From NCBI GenBank assembly GCA_001464545.1, contig LNFC01000022.1:372001-436000 (forward strand): a DNA stretch of 64,000 nt, written 5' to 3'. Shown piece by piece: positions 56,582-64,000 of this stretch; position 1 is the first letter of the stretch, and every line of letters starts with the position of its first letter. This stretch comes from Acidobacteria bacterium Ga0077551. Lineage in GTDB: Bacteria; Pseudomonadota; Alphaproteobacteria; Caulobacterales; Hyphomonadaceae. The notes under the pieces were generated by a model. That model was given only the letters and a program-made list of their open reading frames with translations. It was not told the origin of the DNA and did no database searches. A program made the position numbers and the translations under genes.

Positions 56582-58033
56582 TCAGGTTTGACCCGCCTCG
56601 ATCATGTCGAAGATCACCCCTTCGACGCGCGCGATGTCATCGGCCATACGCGGGTCTTCCGGCAGGGCTTTCTCGATGCGCCGGAAGGCGTAAAGCACAG
56701 TTGTGTGATCGCGCTTGCCAAAGGCCCGCCCGATCTGGGGGAAGGATTTCCGGGTCATCGTACGGCAGAGGTACATCGCAACCTGACGCGGATAGACGAA
56801 GGCCTGCATCTTGCTCGGGCCCTCAAGGTCGGCGCGGGCGATCGGGAAGATCTTCAGCGTCGCCTTCTTGATCACGTCGATCGTCGGCTCGCGCTGTTCG
56901 CCCGAATGCCGGCGGATCACGCGCTCCAGCATCTCCATGGTCGGTGTTTCCTGACCAAAATTGGCTTCGGTGAACAGGCTCCACACGGCGCCGGTCAGCT
57001 CGCGGCCCGGGCCGCGGATTCCGGAGTTGAGTTTCTGGATCATGTCGTCCCCCAGCAGGAATTCCGGATGGCTGGCCGTAATATGCGCGGCAAGGCGATT
57101 CAGAATTTCGCGGCGCATCGCGGCGTCGGGCAGGCCGATCTCGACTGCAGTTGCGCCCTTCAGTTCGCCGACCAGCCGCTTGCCGAAGCCGACGGTCTCG
57201 CCCGGGGCGGCGTCGCCCACGAGGACAACCTGTCCGCCATTGCCGGTCACTTCACGGATGTTCTGGAACAACTCGTTCTCCGTGCCGGGTTTGCCGGCAA
57301 TCCGGTGCAGGTCGTCGACGATCAGGATCGCCGCCATCCGCAGCCGGCGCTTCAGGCCGCTGGTGTCACGTGCCTTCACGCCGTCGAGATAGGACGACAT
57401 GAATTCCTCGGCGGTCAGGTAGACCACCTTGCGATTGGCATCGCGCTTCGCGACGTCGTCTTTCAGCGCCATCACGATATGCGTCTTGCCTGTGCCCTGA
57501 GGCCCGTAGATCAGCGTGATCGGCGTGCCGGCCGGAAGGCCCGCCGCAATGCGCTTCGCCACTTCTGCTGCCGTCTTGTTCGATGGGCCGACAACGAGGT
57601 TGCCGAACGTCATTGCAGGTCCGCCCGACGGCGCCGCGGCAACCTCGGCCTCGTCCGCCACACCGGCGTCGGGATCGACCTCCCACGGGTCGCCGATCAG
57701 CTCGCGCAGTTCGGCCGGAGTCGTCCGCCAACAGATCAATTTGATCGGGCGGCTCTGCGGGTCCATGCCCGTCCATAGCCGTTCGATCTCGCGCTTGTAC
57801 TGGGCGCTGACACGGTCGAGACCCACAGGGTCCTTGGCCGCGAGCAGCATTTCACCGTCAAGCTCTGCGACCAGGCGCAGTTCCGCAATCCAGCGGTCAA
57901 ACTCTTCACGCGGGAGACGGGACTCGAGCACGGCCTGCACATCTTCCCAGACGCGTTGCCCGGTGGCATCACCACCGCCCTGATCCTGTGTTCCCTTTTT
58001 TACGCGAGAGACAAACAATCTTTTTCGGTCCAT
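56582..58033 (-). CDS. dnaA: Chromosomal replication initiator DnaA, divergent
   Basis: A 483-residue initiator. The N-terminal DnaB-contact domain includes VWEDVQAVLESRLPREEFDR, the AAA+ domain has Walker A GPQGTGKT (177-184) and a Walker B-like ILIVDDLHRI (Asp240), and the C-terminal DNA-binding domain has RAFGKRDHTTVLYAFRRI. This departs from the usual GG(R)DHTTVxHA and from the standard LLIDDIQFF block, so it is a divergent DnaA. The start is placed at the ATG at 58033, where DnaA homology begins; the open frame extends upstream without support. Confidence 0.93.
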   Translation of the reverse strand: MDRKRLFVSRVKKGTQDQGGGDATGQRVWEDVQAVLESRLPREEFDRWIAELRLVAELDGEMLLAAKDPVGLDRVSAQYKREIERLWTGMDPQSRPIKLICWRTTPAELRELIGDPWEVDPDAGVADEAEVAAAPSGGPAMTFGNLVVGPSNKTAAEVAKRIAAGLPAGTPITLIYGPQGTGKTHIVMALKDDVAKRDANRKVVYLTAEEFMSSYLDGVKARDTSGLKRRLRMAAILIVDDLHRIAGKPGTENELFQNIREVTGNGGQVVLVGDAAPGETVGFGKRLVGELKGATAVEIGLPDAAMRREILNRLAAHITASHPEFLLGDDMIQKLNSGIRGPGRELTGAVWSLFTEANFGQETPTMEMLERVIRRHSGEQREPTIDVIKKATLKIFPIARADLEGPSKMQAFVYPRQVAMYLCRTMTRKSFPQIGRAFGKRDHTTVLYAFRRIEKALPEDPRMADDIARVEGVIFDMIEAGQT

Positions 58034-58481
58034 CACCGACCCCGTTTCTAGTTTTGATCGCTCTTTCCAACTCGCACACGACGCGCCCGGCAGGCCCCCG
58101 CCTGATACTCTAAAAATACTCTTTACCGGGACGATATTAGCTGGTCCGCTCAAACTAATCGCCACAGAATTTCAACACAAGCCCCACTTTTTTGCGAACG
58201 TCTCAGTTATCGTGTTGACATGCGGGGTGTCTCAAAAATGCACAGGAAATTCATGTGGTTGCAGCGGAAAACTATTTTTTAGTGAGCGTTTGCTGACATT
58301 TGTTCCCCGAATTTCTGTCAACTGGGAACATCCATAACAGGCTGTGGAAAACGCACATTTCGCTGCGCCTTTGCAGCCGTGCAACATGGTCGGCAAAAGG
58401 TATCAGAGCGCACCCGCAAAGGTTGCGGACGGCGCACATTTCTGCGTGCGGCAATTCTGTTCTCTGGAGCGGGTGAAGGGC
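58034..58481. other. dnaA-rpsT intergenic region, possible origin-linked DNA
   Basis: This gene-free stretch is AT-rich in places (around 58122-58135 and 58268-58282). It holds one DnaA-box-like site, TGTGGAAAA at 58343-58351 (eight of nine to TGTGGATAA), and two copies of CGCACATTTC at 58352-58361 and 58433-58442. No cluster of boxes is seen, so it may be only the dnaA leader, with the origin elsewhere. Confidence 0.4.
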
Positions 58482-58514
58482 AAAAACAAAGCCCGCCAGG
58501 ATCATCCGGCGAGC
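58482..58514 (-). terminator. Rho-independent terminator of rpsT
   Basis: On the minus strand a nine-bp stem (GCTCGCCGG with CTGGCGGGC and a short loop) is followed by TTTGTTTTTG. It lies just downstream of the rpsT stop codon, so the S20 message ends before the dnaA leader. Confidence 0.8.
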
Positions 58515-58553
58515 TTCGATTTCAGGTCGCCGGGAGCGCCTGATCTTTCAGGT

Positions 58554-58817
58554 TCAGGCCATCGCCTTGACGCGGGCCGACAGGCGCGAAACCTTGCGGG
58601 AGGCCGTGTTCTTGTGGGTGATGCCCTTGGTCACGGAGCGCATGATCTCCGGCTGGGCAGCCTTCAGCGCTTCAGCAGCGGCCGATTTGTCGCCCGAAGC
58701 AATCGCTTCTTCGACCTTGCGGACATAGGTGCGCACGCGGGAGCGGCGAGCTTTGTTGACCTCGGTGCGCGCTTCAATCTTGCGCACCATTTTCTTGGCA
58801 GATTTCGTATTCGCCAT
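58554..58817 (-). CDS. rpsT: 30S ribosomal protein S20
   Basis: An 87-residue basic ribosomal protein that binds 16S r[20 protein letters not shown] and KKMVRK-type basic helices, then [20 protein letters not shown] and a terminal Ala-rich end match S20. AGGAG lies six bases before the ATG at 58817, which is preferred over the adjacent ATG at 58820. A terminator follows closely. S20 next to dnaA is common in alphaproteobacteria. Confidence 0.97.
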   Translation of the reverse strand: MANTKSAKKMVRKIEARTEVNKARRSRVRTYVRKVEEAIASGDKSAAAEALKAAQPEIMRSVTKGITHKNTASRKVSRLSARVKAMA

Positions 58818-58866
58818 CATAAACTCCTGGAGCCCCGGGAAAGTCCCCCGTCAGGCCGAAGGCGGG

Positions 58867-58895
58867 GAGATACATAAACGCCGGGTGCACGTCAA
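58867..58895 (-). promoter_or_regulatory. Promoter of rpsT
   Basis: On the minus strand TTGACG (58895-58890), a 17-bp spacer and TATCTC (58872-58867) point to a start near 58860, giving a leader of about 40 bases with a normal ribosome-binding site. It closely repeats the def promoter hexamers. Confidence 0.5.
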
Positions 58896-58934
58896 CCAGA
58901 CTCAGACCGGAAAAGCAGCATTCCGGCAGGCCTT

Positions 58935-59717
58935 TCAGCGATCCTTGAAGTGGGCCGTGCGCTTTTCGACGTAAGCCTTCATGCCTTCTTTTTGGTCATC
59001 GGTGGCAAAAAGCGAGTGGAATAGGCGCCGCTCGAACTGGATGCCCTGTGCCAGCGGGGTTTCGAAGGACGCGTTGATGGCCTCTTTCGTCATCATCGCC
59101 GCCGCCCGCGGCATCAGCGAAATGGTCCGCGCCAGCTCCCGGGCCTCGTCCATCAGGTCGTCAGCCGGCACAATCCGGCTGACCAACCCGCAGCGCTCGG
59201 CCTCCACGGCTTCCATCATGCGGCCCGTCAGGCAGAGTTCCATGGCTTTCGACTTGCCGATCGCCCGCGCCATCCGCTGTGTCCCGCCGGCGCCCGGCAT
59301 CACGCCGAGGCGGATTTCAGGCTGTCCGAACCTGGCATTGTCGGCCGCCAGGATGATGTCGCACATCATTGCCAGTTCGCAGCCCCCGCCGATCGCATAG
59401 CCGCCCACCGCCGCGATCAGCGGCTTGCGGGTGCGCGCCGCGCGTTCCCAGTTCCTTGTGATGAAGTCCTCATAATAGGATTGCGGGAAGGTCTTGGCCT
59501 GGATTTCCTTGACATCCGCCCCGCCGGAAAACGCCTTCTTGGAGCCGGTCAGGATGATGCAGCGGACATTGTCATCCGCCTCGAACCGGTCAAACGCCGC
59601 CGACAACTCCGACATCATCTCCTCGCAGAGCGCGTTCAGGCTCTCCGGCCGGTTCATCTGGATCACGGCAAAGCCGTCTTCGGTATCGATCTCGGTGATC
59701 AGGGTCTTGTAGGACAT
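58935..59717 (-). CDS. Enoyl-CoA hydratase
   Basis: A 260-residue crotonase that hydrates enoyl-CoA in beta-oxidation. NRPESLNALCEEMMSEL, the segment GGADVKEIQAK (oxyanion Gly) and GYAIGGGCELAMMCDI with the catalytic-type Glu positions in the loop FGQPEIRLGVMPGAGGTQR are all visible. It lies upstream of rpsT on the same strand, as in many alphaproteobacteria. Substrate chain length is not determinable. Confidence 0.93.
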   Translation of the reverse strand: MSYKTLITEIDTEDGFAVIQMNRPESLNALCEEMMSELSAAFDRFEADDNVRCIILTGSKKAFSGGADVKEIQAKTFPQSYYEDFITRNWERAARTRKPLIAAVGGYAIGGGCELAMMCDIILAADNARFGQPEIRLGVMPGAGGTQRMARAIGKSKAMELCLTGRMMEAVEAERCGLVSRIVPADDLMDEARELARTISLMPRAAAMMTKEAINASFETPLAQGIQFERRLFHSLFATDDQKEGMKAYVEKRTAHFKDR

Positions 59718-59880
59718 GGGAGCTTTCTGGGAGGGGAGCGCTGGGAGGGGCTGCGTTAACGCGGTGGGTCCGGCGGATGCGAACAGCGGCGATGGGGCAG
59801 GTCGGGCCTCGGTAAATGTGGCAAACTCGCGGCGCTATACGCCAAGGCCGCCGGCTTGTCACCCAGTGCGACCTTGCGTC

Positions 59881-59910
59881 CTGTCAAAGCGGGCGCCGCC
59901 CCTCTATATC
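59881..59910 (+). promoter_or_regulatory. Candidate leaderless promoter of the ABC1 kinase gene
   Basis: CTGTCA at 59881-59886 (four of six), an 18-bp spacer and TATATC at 59905-59910 put a transcription start on the A of the ATG at 59917. No Shine-Dalgarno precedes that ATG. Evidence is spacing and hexamers only. Confidence 0.4.
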
Positions 59911-59916
59911 CGCTGC

Positions 59917-61287
59917 ATGACCGACAAGCCTTCCCAGCCTGCCGACCCCGAACGCAACCGCCTCTCGGGCCGTATAGCGCGGACCGCAAAAGTCGGCGCC
60001 AACCTTTCCGGTGCGGGCTTCGCGTTCGCGGCCCAGTCCCTGTTTGGCGGTGACGAGGGGGACCAGCGCACCGCCAAGGCCCTCGCCGCCGCCCTCGGCA
60101 AATCCAAGGGCCCGCTGATGAAGATCGCGCAGCTGGTCTCCACAATCCCGGATTTCCTGCCGCCCGAATACGCCGCCGAACTCAGCCAGTTGCAGGCCGA
60201 GGCCCCCGCGATGGGCTGGCCCTTCGTCAAGCGCCGCATGCGCGCCGAGCTCGGGGCGGGGTGGGAGACAAAGTTCGCCAGCTTCGCCCACGAGGCCGCC
60301 CACGCAGCCTCCCTCGGCCAGGTCCACCGCGCTACCCTGCACGACGGCCGCGAAGTTGCCTGCAAGCTGCAATATCCGGACATGTCCAGCGCGGTTGAAT
60401 CCGATGTCGGCCAGCTGCGCACCCTGCTCGGCGTGTTCAAGCGGATGGACGGCTCGATCGATGCCGATGCGATGGTCGAGGAGATCACCGACCGCCTGCG
60501 CGAGGAGCTCGACTATGCCCGCGAGGCCAAGCACATGGCCCTCTACGGCGCCATGCTCGCGGACAAATCCTTCGTCACCGTGCCGCAGCTCGTCCCGGAT
60601 CTCTCCGCCGAACGCCTTCTCACCATGACCTGGCTTTCGGGGGAAAAGCTCAGCGCTTTCGAATCCGCCCCGCAGGACGTCCGCAACCATATCGCCGAAA
60701 TGCTGTTCTGGACCTGGTGGGCGCCGATGAACTCTTACGCCGTCATCCACGGCGACCCGCACCTCGGCAACTACCAGGTCACCGGCGGCGGCACCGGCAT
60801 CAACCTGCTCGACTTCGGCTGCGTGCGCATCTTCCCGCCGAAGTTCGTCGGCGGCGTTGTCGATCTCTACCGCGCGATGCTGACCGATGATTTCGATGCG
60901 GCCTATGCCGCGTACGAAACCTGGGGCTTCGAGAACCTTTCGCGCGAACTCGTCGAAGTTCTCAACGTCTGGGCCCGCTTCATCTATGGCCCGATCATCG
61001 ACGACCGCGTCCGCTCCGTCGCCGACGGCATCAAGCCCGGCGAGTATGGCCGCAAGGAAGCCTTCCGCGTCCGCCAGCTCCTGAAAGAGAAGGGGCCCGT
61101 GAAGATCCCGCGCGAATTCGTCTTCATGGACCGCGCCGCCATCGGCCTCGGCGCCGCCTATCTCCGCCTGGGCGCGGAACTGAACTTCCATAAGCTGTTC
61201 GAGCAAAGCCTCGAAGGCTTCTCCATCGACAGTGTATCGTCGCGCCAGTCCGCTGCGCTGAAAGCCGCCGGGCTCAGGTCATCCTGA
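59917..61287 (+). CDS. ABC1/UbiB-family atypical kinase
   Basis: A 456-residue protein of the ABC1 (ADCK/UbiB) family of kinase-like ATPases linked to ubiquinone and lipid metabolism. The family KxGQ motif reads KIAQ (in SKGPLMKIAQLVSTIP), the Ala-rich loop is AAHAASLGQVHRA, and HGDPHLGN and LDFG are the catalytic-loop and metal-binding motifs. No C-terminal membrane helices are seen, unlike E. coli UbiB. The gene occupies the place of ubiB seen near rpsT in alphaproteobacteria, but ubiE is absent here. It overlaps the P450 3' end by 14 bp. Confidence 0.88.
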   Translation: MTDKPSQPADPERNRLSGRIARTAKVGANLSGAGFAFAAQSLFGGDEGDQRTAKALAAALGKSKGPLMKIAQLVSTIPDFLPPEYAAELSQLQAEAPAMGWPFVKRRMRAELGAGWETKFASFAHEAAHAASLGQVHRATLHDGREVACKLQYPDMSSAVESDVGQLRTLLGVFKRMDGSIDADAMVEEITDRLREELDYAREAKHMALYGAMLADKSFVTVPQLVPDLSAERLLTMTWLSGEKLSAFESAPQDVRNHIAEMLFWTWWAPMNSYAVIHGDPHLGNYQVTGGGTGINLLDFGCVRIFPPKFVGGVVDLYRAMLTDDFDAAYAAYETWGFENLSRELVEVLNVWARFIYGPIIDDRVRSVADGIKPGEYGRKEAFRVRQLLKEKGPVKIPREFVFMDRAAIGLGAAYLRLGAELNFHKLFEQSLEGFSIDSVSSRQSAALKAAGLRSS

Positions 61288-62548
61288 ACCGGATCGGTAG
61301 CTCCTTCGGCCCGGACACAAAGTTCGCCTGTGTGCGGCGCGCCGGCCCGTTCAATTCAAAGGACTTGAGTCGCGGCAGGAGTTCTTCCCAAAGCACCCGC
61401 ATCTCCATGCGGCCGAGGTGCTGGCCGAGGCAGACGTGGGCGCCGTAGCCGAACGCGACATGCTTGTTGGGCGTGCGGTCTGCCTTGAACACGTAGGGAG
61501 CGTCGAACACCGCTTCATCGCGGTTGCCGGACGGATAGGACAGGAACAACCAGTCACCCTTGCTGATCGCCTTGCCGGCCACTTCTGTGTCGGCGGTCGC
61601 CGTGCGCATGAAGTGCTTCACCGGCGTTTCCCAGCGGATCGATTCCTCGACCATCGCGGGGATGAGCGACAGGTCGTCCTTCACCTTCCGGAACTCGCCG
61701 GGGTTTTCCGCCAGCGCCCACAGCGCGCCGGCCGTGGTGTTGGACGTCGTGTCATGGCCCGCCGTCGCTGCGATGATGTAGTAGCTCATGGCTTCGAGAT
61801 GACCGAGTGGTTGTCCGTATACGGAGCCATTGGCAATCACGCTGGCCAGATCCTCGCGCGGATTCTGCCGGCGATCCTCTGTCATGGCGTTGAAGTAGGT
61901 CATGAAGTCGACAACCGTGGCGTTGATCATGTTCAACGCTTCACCGGCATCGTCCATTTCCTTGCCGGCCCGGTTCACGTCGGGGTCCTGCGTGCCGAAC
62001 AATTCCTGCGTCAGCTTCAGCATACGCGGCTCGTCGGCTGCGGGGACGCCGAGCACTTCCATGATCACGTGCAGCGGGTAGAGGAAAGCCACATCGCGCG
62101 CGAAGTCGCACTCCGTCCCCTTCGCAGCCATGTTGTCGATGAAGCCGCGGGCGATTTCCCGGATCCGGTCTTCCAGCTTCCGCAGGTTCTGCGGCATGAA
62201 CCAGGACTGGGTCAGCCGGCGGTATTGCATGTGATCGGGGTTATCCATCTGCACCAGCGAGCGCAGCAGGTTCGGCGAGCCGCCCATCATCTCGCGCACC
62301 CGGCGGTCCGCCTCGATCGTCGTCAGAGTCGCCGAGCGGTCCTCGTTGTGAAACAGGTCGTTCTGGCGCTCGATGTTCAGGATGTCCGCATGCCGGGTCA
62401 CCACCCAGAAAGGATCGAACCCTTCGATCTTGGCGACATCCAGCGGCGCATTCTTCCGCAGCCAGGCAAACGCCGCATGCGACCGGTCCCAGTCGCCATA
62501 GGCTTTCGGATCAATCACGTCTTTTGCGATTTCATCGGGTATGGCCAT
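61274..62548 (-). CDS. Cytochrome P450
   Basis: A 424-residue bacterial class I P450. The I-helix motif is AGHDTT (residues 263-268), the ExxR motif is ESIR (292-295), and the heme-binding loop is FGYGAHVCLGQHLGR with the thiolate Cys373. The sequence lies near CYP families acting on terpenoids, alkanes or sterols, but the substrate is not determinable. GGGAGGAC precedes the ATG. It is divergent from a TetR gene, and a rubredoxin follows that gene. Confidence 0.93.
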   Translation of the reverse strand: MAIPDEIAKDVIDPKAYGDWDRSHAAFAWLRKNAPLDVAKIEGFDPFWVVTRHADILNIERQNDLFHNEDRSATLTTIEADRRVREMMGGSPNLLRSLVQMDNPDHMQYRRLTQSWFMPQNLRKLEDRIREIARGFIDNMAAKGTECDFARDVAFLYPLHVIMEVLGVPAADEPRMLKLTQELFGTQDPDVNRAGKEMDDAGEALNMINATVVDFMTYFNAMTEDRRQNPREDLASVIANGSVYGQPLGHLEAMSYYIIAATAGHDTTSNTTAGALWALAENPGEFRKVKDDLSLIPAMVEESIRWETPVKHFMRTATADTEVAGKAISKGDWLFLSYPSGNRDEAVFDAPYVFKADRTPNKHVAFGYGAHVCLGQHLGRMEMRVLWEELLPRLKSFELNGPARRTQANFVSGPKELPIRFRMT

Positions 62549-62646
62549 GAGTGTCCTCCCAGAACACGCTTGCCGGTTGATCCGGCGAATGGGGTAGGAC
62601 TACAACAAACTTGCTATACAGCCAACAATTATGTAAGGGGTGCGAC

Positions 62647-63306
62647 ATGAAGAACGCCGAGGCAGAGATCGACAGTCCGGCCCGCCGCCTGACGCAGGCA
62701 GAGCGGCGCGACAGGTCCGAGCGCGAGTTGATCTCGGCAGCGATCAAGGTCGTCGCGGAGCAGGGCGTCTCCGCCGCCACGTTCGATGCCATCGCCCGCG
62801 AAGCCGGCTTTTCGCGCGGCCTCGTCACCCAGCGCTTCGGTTCAAAGGAAGGCCTGATCCGCTCTCTCATCTGGCACTTGCACCAGTGGCAGGGTGAAGT
62901 CCTCGAAGCCGGAAATGTGGACGGGATGGACGGGCTCGATGCGCTCTGCGCCTTCGTCCGGCTGCACTGTGACGCGATGCCGGCCCAGTCCGAAAGCGCC
63001 GCCTACTTCATGCTGCTCGCCGCCGCAGTGGCCGGCCGGCTGGAGACACGGGTCGCCTTTGCCGAGTCTCATGAACTGGAGCGTGTTTTGATCCGCGCCT
63101 TCATCGAACGCGGCCAGAAGAGTGGCCACATCCGTCCCGAAATCGACGCCGACGCCGAAGCGCTGATGGCAGGCTGCAGCCTGCTGGGCCTGCGGATGCA
63201 ATGCCTGATCGATACCGCCTTCGATCCCGCGCCGGTTCGCGACGCCCTCATCGGCGCCTTGCGGGATCACCTGAAGATCAAGACCGGAAAGGGGAAGCGC
63301 CCATGA
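62647..63306 (+). CDS. TetR family transcriptional regulator
   Basis: A 219-residue regulator. The N-terminal helix-turn-helix reads ISAAIKVVAEQGVSAATFDA then IAREAGFSRGLVTQRFGSKE. The C-terminal ligand domain is less conserved. TetR proteins usually repress the divergent gene, here the P450. AAGGGG lies seven bases before the ATG at 62647. Its stop overlaps the rubredoxin ATG in an ATGA. Confidence 0.9.
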   Translation: MKNAEAEIDSPARRLTQAERRDRSERELISAAIKVVAEQGVSAATFDAIAREAGFSRGLVTQRFGSKEGLIRSLIWHLHQWQGEVLEAGNVDGMDGLDALCAFVRLHCDAMPAQSESAAYFMLLAAAVAGRLETRVAFAESHELERVLIRAFIERGQKSGHIRPEIDADAEALMAGCSLLGLRMQCLIDTAFDPAPVRDALIGALRDHLKIKTGKGKRP

Positions 63307-63479
63307 GCGCGCCATACAAGACCTGGCAATGCCGGACCTGCGGCTACATCTATGACGAGGCCGAAGGCGATGCAGGCGAGGGCCTCGTGCCCGGCACCCG
63401 CTGGGCCGACATTCCGGAAAGCTGGATCTGCCCGCTCTGCGGCACACCGAAAACCGAGTTCGACATGGTCGAACTCTAG
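63303..63479 (+). CDS. Rubredoxin
   Basis: A 58-residue iron protein with the four ligands Cys10, Cys13, Cys43 and Cys46 in CRTCGYIYDE and CPLCG. Rubredoxins carry single electrons and can serve oxygenases. The ATG overlaps the tetR stop, so translation is probably coupled. The usual rubredoxin middle (GTRWADIPESW) is present. The neighbouring P450 suggests but does not prove that they work together. Confidence 0.95.
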   Translation: MSAPYKTWQCRTCGYIYDEAEGDAGEGLVPGTRWADIPESWICPLCGTPKTEFDMVEL

Positions 63480-63997
63480 CTCGCCTTCGCGACCCGCACG
63501 CATTTCCCGCTGGCCGTCTCGCAATCCAGCCGGTCAACATCCAGCAGATCCCCGAACGGATTGATCGTCGACGGATCATCCACCTTCAGCGTCAGGGCGT
63601 AGGCATCGCCGATATTCGCCGCGTTGCGGAACCACGAGACCGACGTGCCCGCGCACAGCGTCTTCACTTCTCCCGGCTGCAGCGACAGCGACGAGACGCC
63701 CGGCGCCGTCGCGATCCATTTTCCGTGTGCATCATGCAGCGTCAGGAAAAAGCGCAGCTTCCGGTTCGAGGCATTGCGCGCCTCGGCGCAGGCTTCGAGG
63801 TGGCGCGTGCCGTTCATCCCTTCGCTGACCGTCTGGCTCACCTTGCCGAACTGACCCTCGGTCACGCCGCGCGGATACAGCATCGAGCCGAACCGGGAAT
63901 TGACCGCGCGGTAATAGGTATAGGCCGCCACTTCGCAGGCCGCATGCTTGCCGGCGGCGCTGGCCTTCGGCCAGTTGGCATCGCAGGCTTCGCGCAT
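63476..63997 (-). CDS. Cysteine-rich protein of unknown function, probably partial
   Basis: At least 173 residues are visible, with an ATG at 63997, but the frame is open to the window edge and no signal peptide is seen, so the true start may lie outside. Six cysteines occur (CDANW, CEVAAYTYYR, CAEARN, LCAGTS and CETASGKC among them), suggesting disulfides and an exported protein. No family recognised. It overlaps the rubredoxin stop by four bases on the opposite strand. Confidence 0.5.
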   Translation of the reverse strand: MREACDANWPKASAAGKHAACEVAAYTYYRAVNSRFGSMLYPRGVTEGQFGKVSQTVSEGMNGTRHLEACAEARNASNRKLRFFLTLHDAHGKWIATAPGVSSLSLQPGEVKTLCAGTSVSWFRNAANIGDAYALTLKVDDPSTINPFGDLLDVDRLDCETASGKCVRVAKAS

Positions 63998-64000
63998 GTC

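Overview
The window is high-GC, densely coded DNA from an alphaproteobacterium. The best fit is the Hyphomonadaceae/Caulobacterales side of the class. Evidence: the order dnaN-dnaA-rpsT-enoyl-CoA hydratase, an rmuC-def-fmt-truA locus, nfu/tsaB/rimI/fur in one neighbourhood, a large TonB-dependent receptor of the type abundant in that group, and a TTAACCAT motif (a Caulobacter CtrA half-site word) in front of a hybrid histidine kinase. The placement is inference from gene content; there is no rRNA here. I see no prophage, insertion sequence or CRISPR array. This is mostly ordinary chromosomal core, with short accessory inserts splitting conserved gene strings.

Layout. 1-6.9 kb: rmuC (cut by the window edge), def, fmt, three inserted small genes (membrane protein, GNAT, SemiSWEET), truA, a lipoprotein, an acyl-CoA dehydrogenase and a small membrane protein. 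7-16.6 kb: EthD protein, glnD, murJ, trpS, a PCuAC copper chaperone, a membrane-anchored protein, nfu, a RutE-like nitroreductase and tsaB. 16.6-21 kb: an AT-richer orphan secreted protein, an Hsp70-family protein, rimI, a Tat-exported dienelactone hydrolase and fur. 21-27.2 kb: a sugar-dehydrogenase lipoprotein and a TonB receptor on the minus strand, divergent from the coupled queC-queE-queD operon. 27.2-36.8 kb: a decayed dispersed repeat, mscS, a periplasmic protein, pirin, recQ, an orphan clpP, a CBS-type hybrid histidine kinase and a PlpD-like (type Vd) patatin autotransporter. 36.8-48 kb: a tRNA with anticodon CAT, an LhgO-like oxidase, a TPR protein, trxB, a CDF metal exporter, a VOC protein, gyrB, a DEAD-box RNA helicase and hemN. 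48-54.2 kb: a minus-strand glutathione-dependent formaldehyde module (adhC, VOC protein, lipoprotein RidA, small protein, fghA), then a Tat nitroreductase-marR pair and an alpha/beta hydrolase. 54.1-61.3 kb: recF, dnaN, a divergent dnaA, a 0.45-kb gene-free region, rpsT, enoyl-CoA hydratase and an ABC1-family kinase. 61.3-64 kb: P450, TetR, rubredoxin and a partial cysteine-rich protein.

How the genes work together. def and fmt put on and remove the N-terminal formyl group. queC/E/D carry three steps of preQ0 synthesis for queuosine. adhC and fghA complete formaldehyde oxidation through glutathione. The P450, its divergent TetR and the rubredoxin coupled to tetR look like a regulated oxygenase unit. 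recF, dnaN, dnaA and gyrB keep the ancestral strand and order, but about 10 kb of other genes separates recF from gyrB. Several genes (def, ethD, queC, the ABC1 kinase) have promoter-like hexamers placed so that transcription would start at or next to the start codon, and no Shine-Dalgarno, so leaderless mRNAs are likely. No wholly new multi-gene system is evident. The best leads are the lipoprotein RidA in the formaldehyde module, the CBS-hybrid kinase with its CtrA-like site, the atypical DnaA and QueD, the self-contained operator of the Tat nitroreductase-MarR pair, and a symmetric element between the TonB receptor and the que operon.
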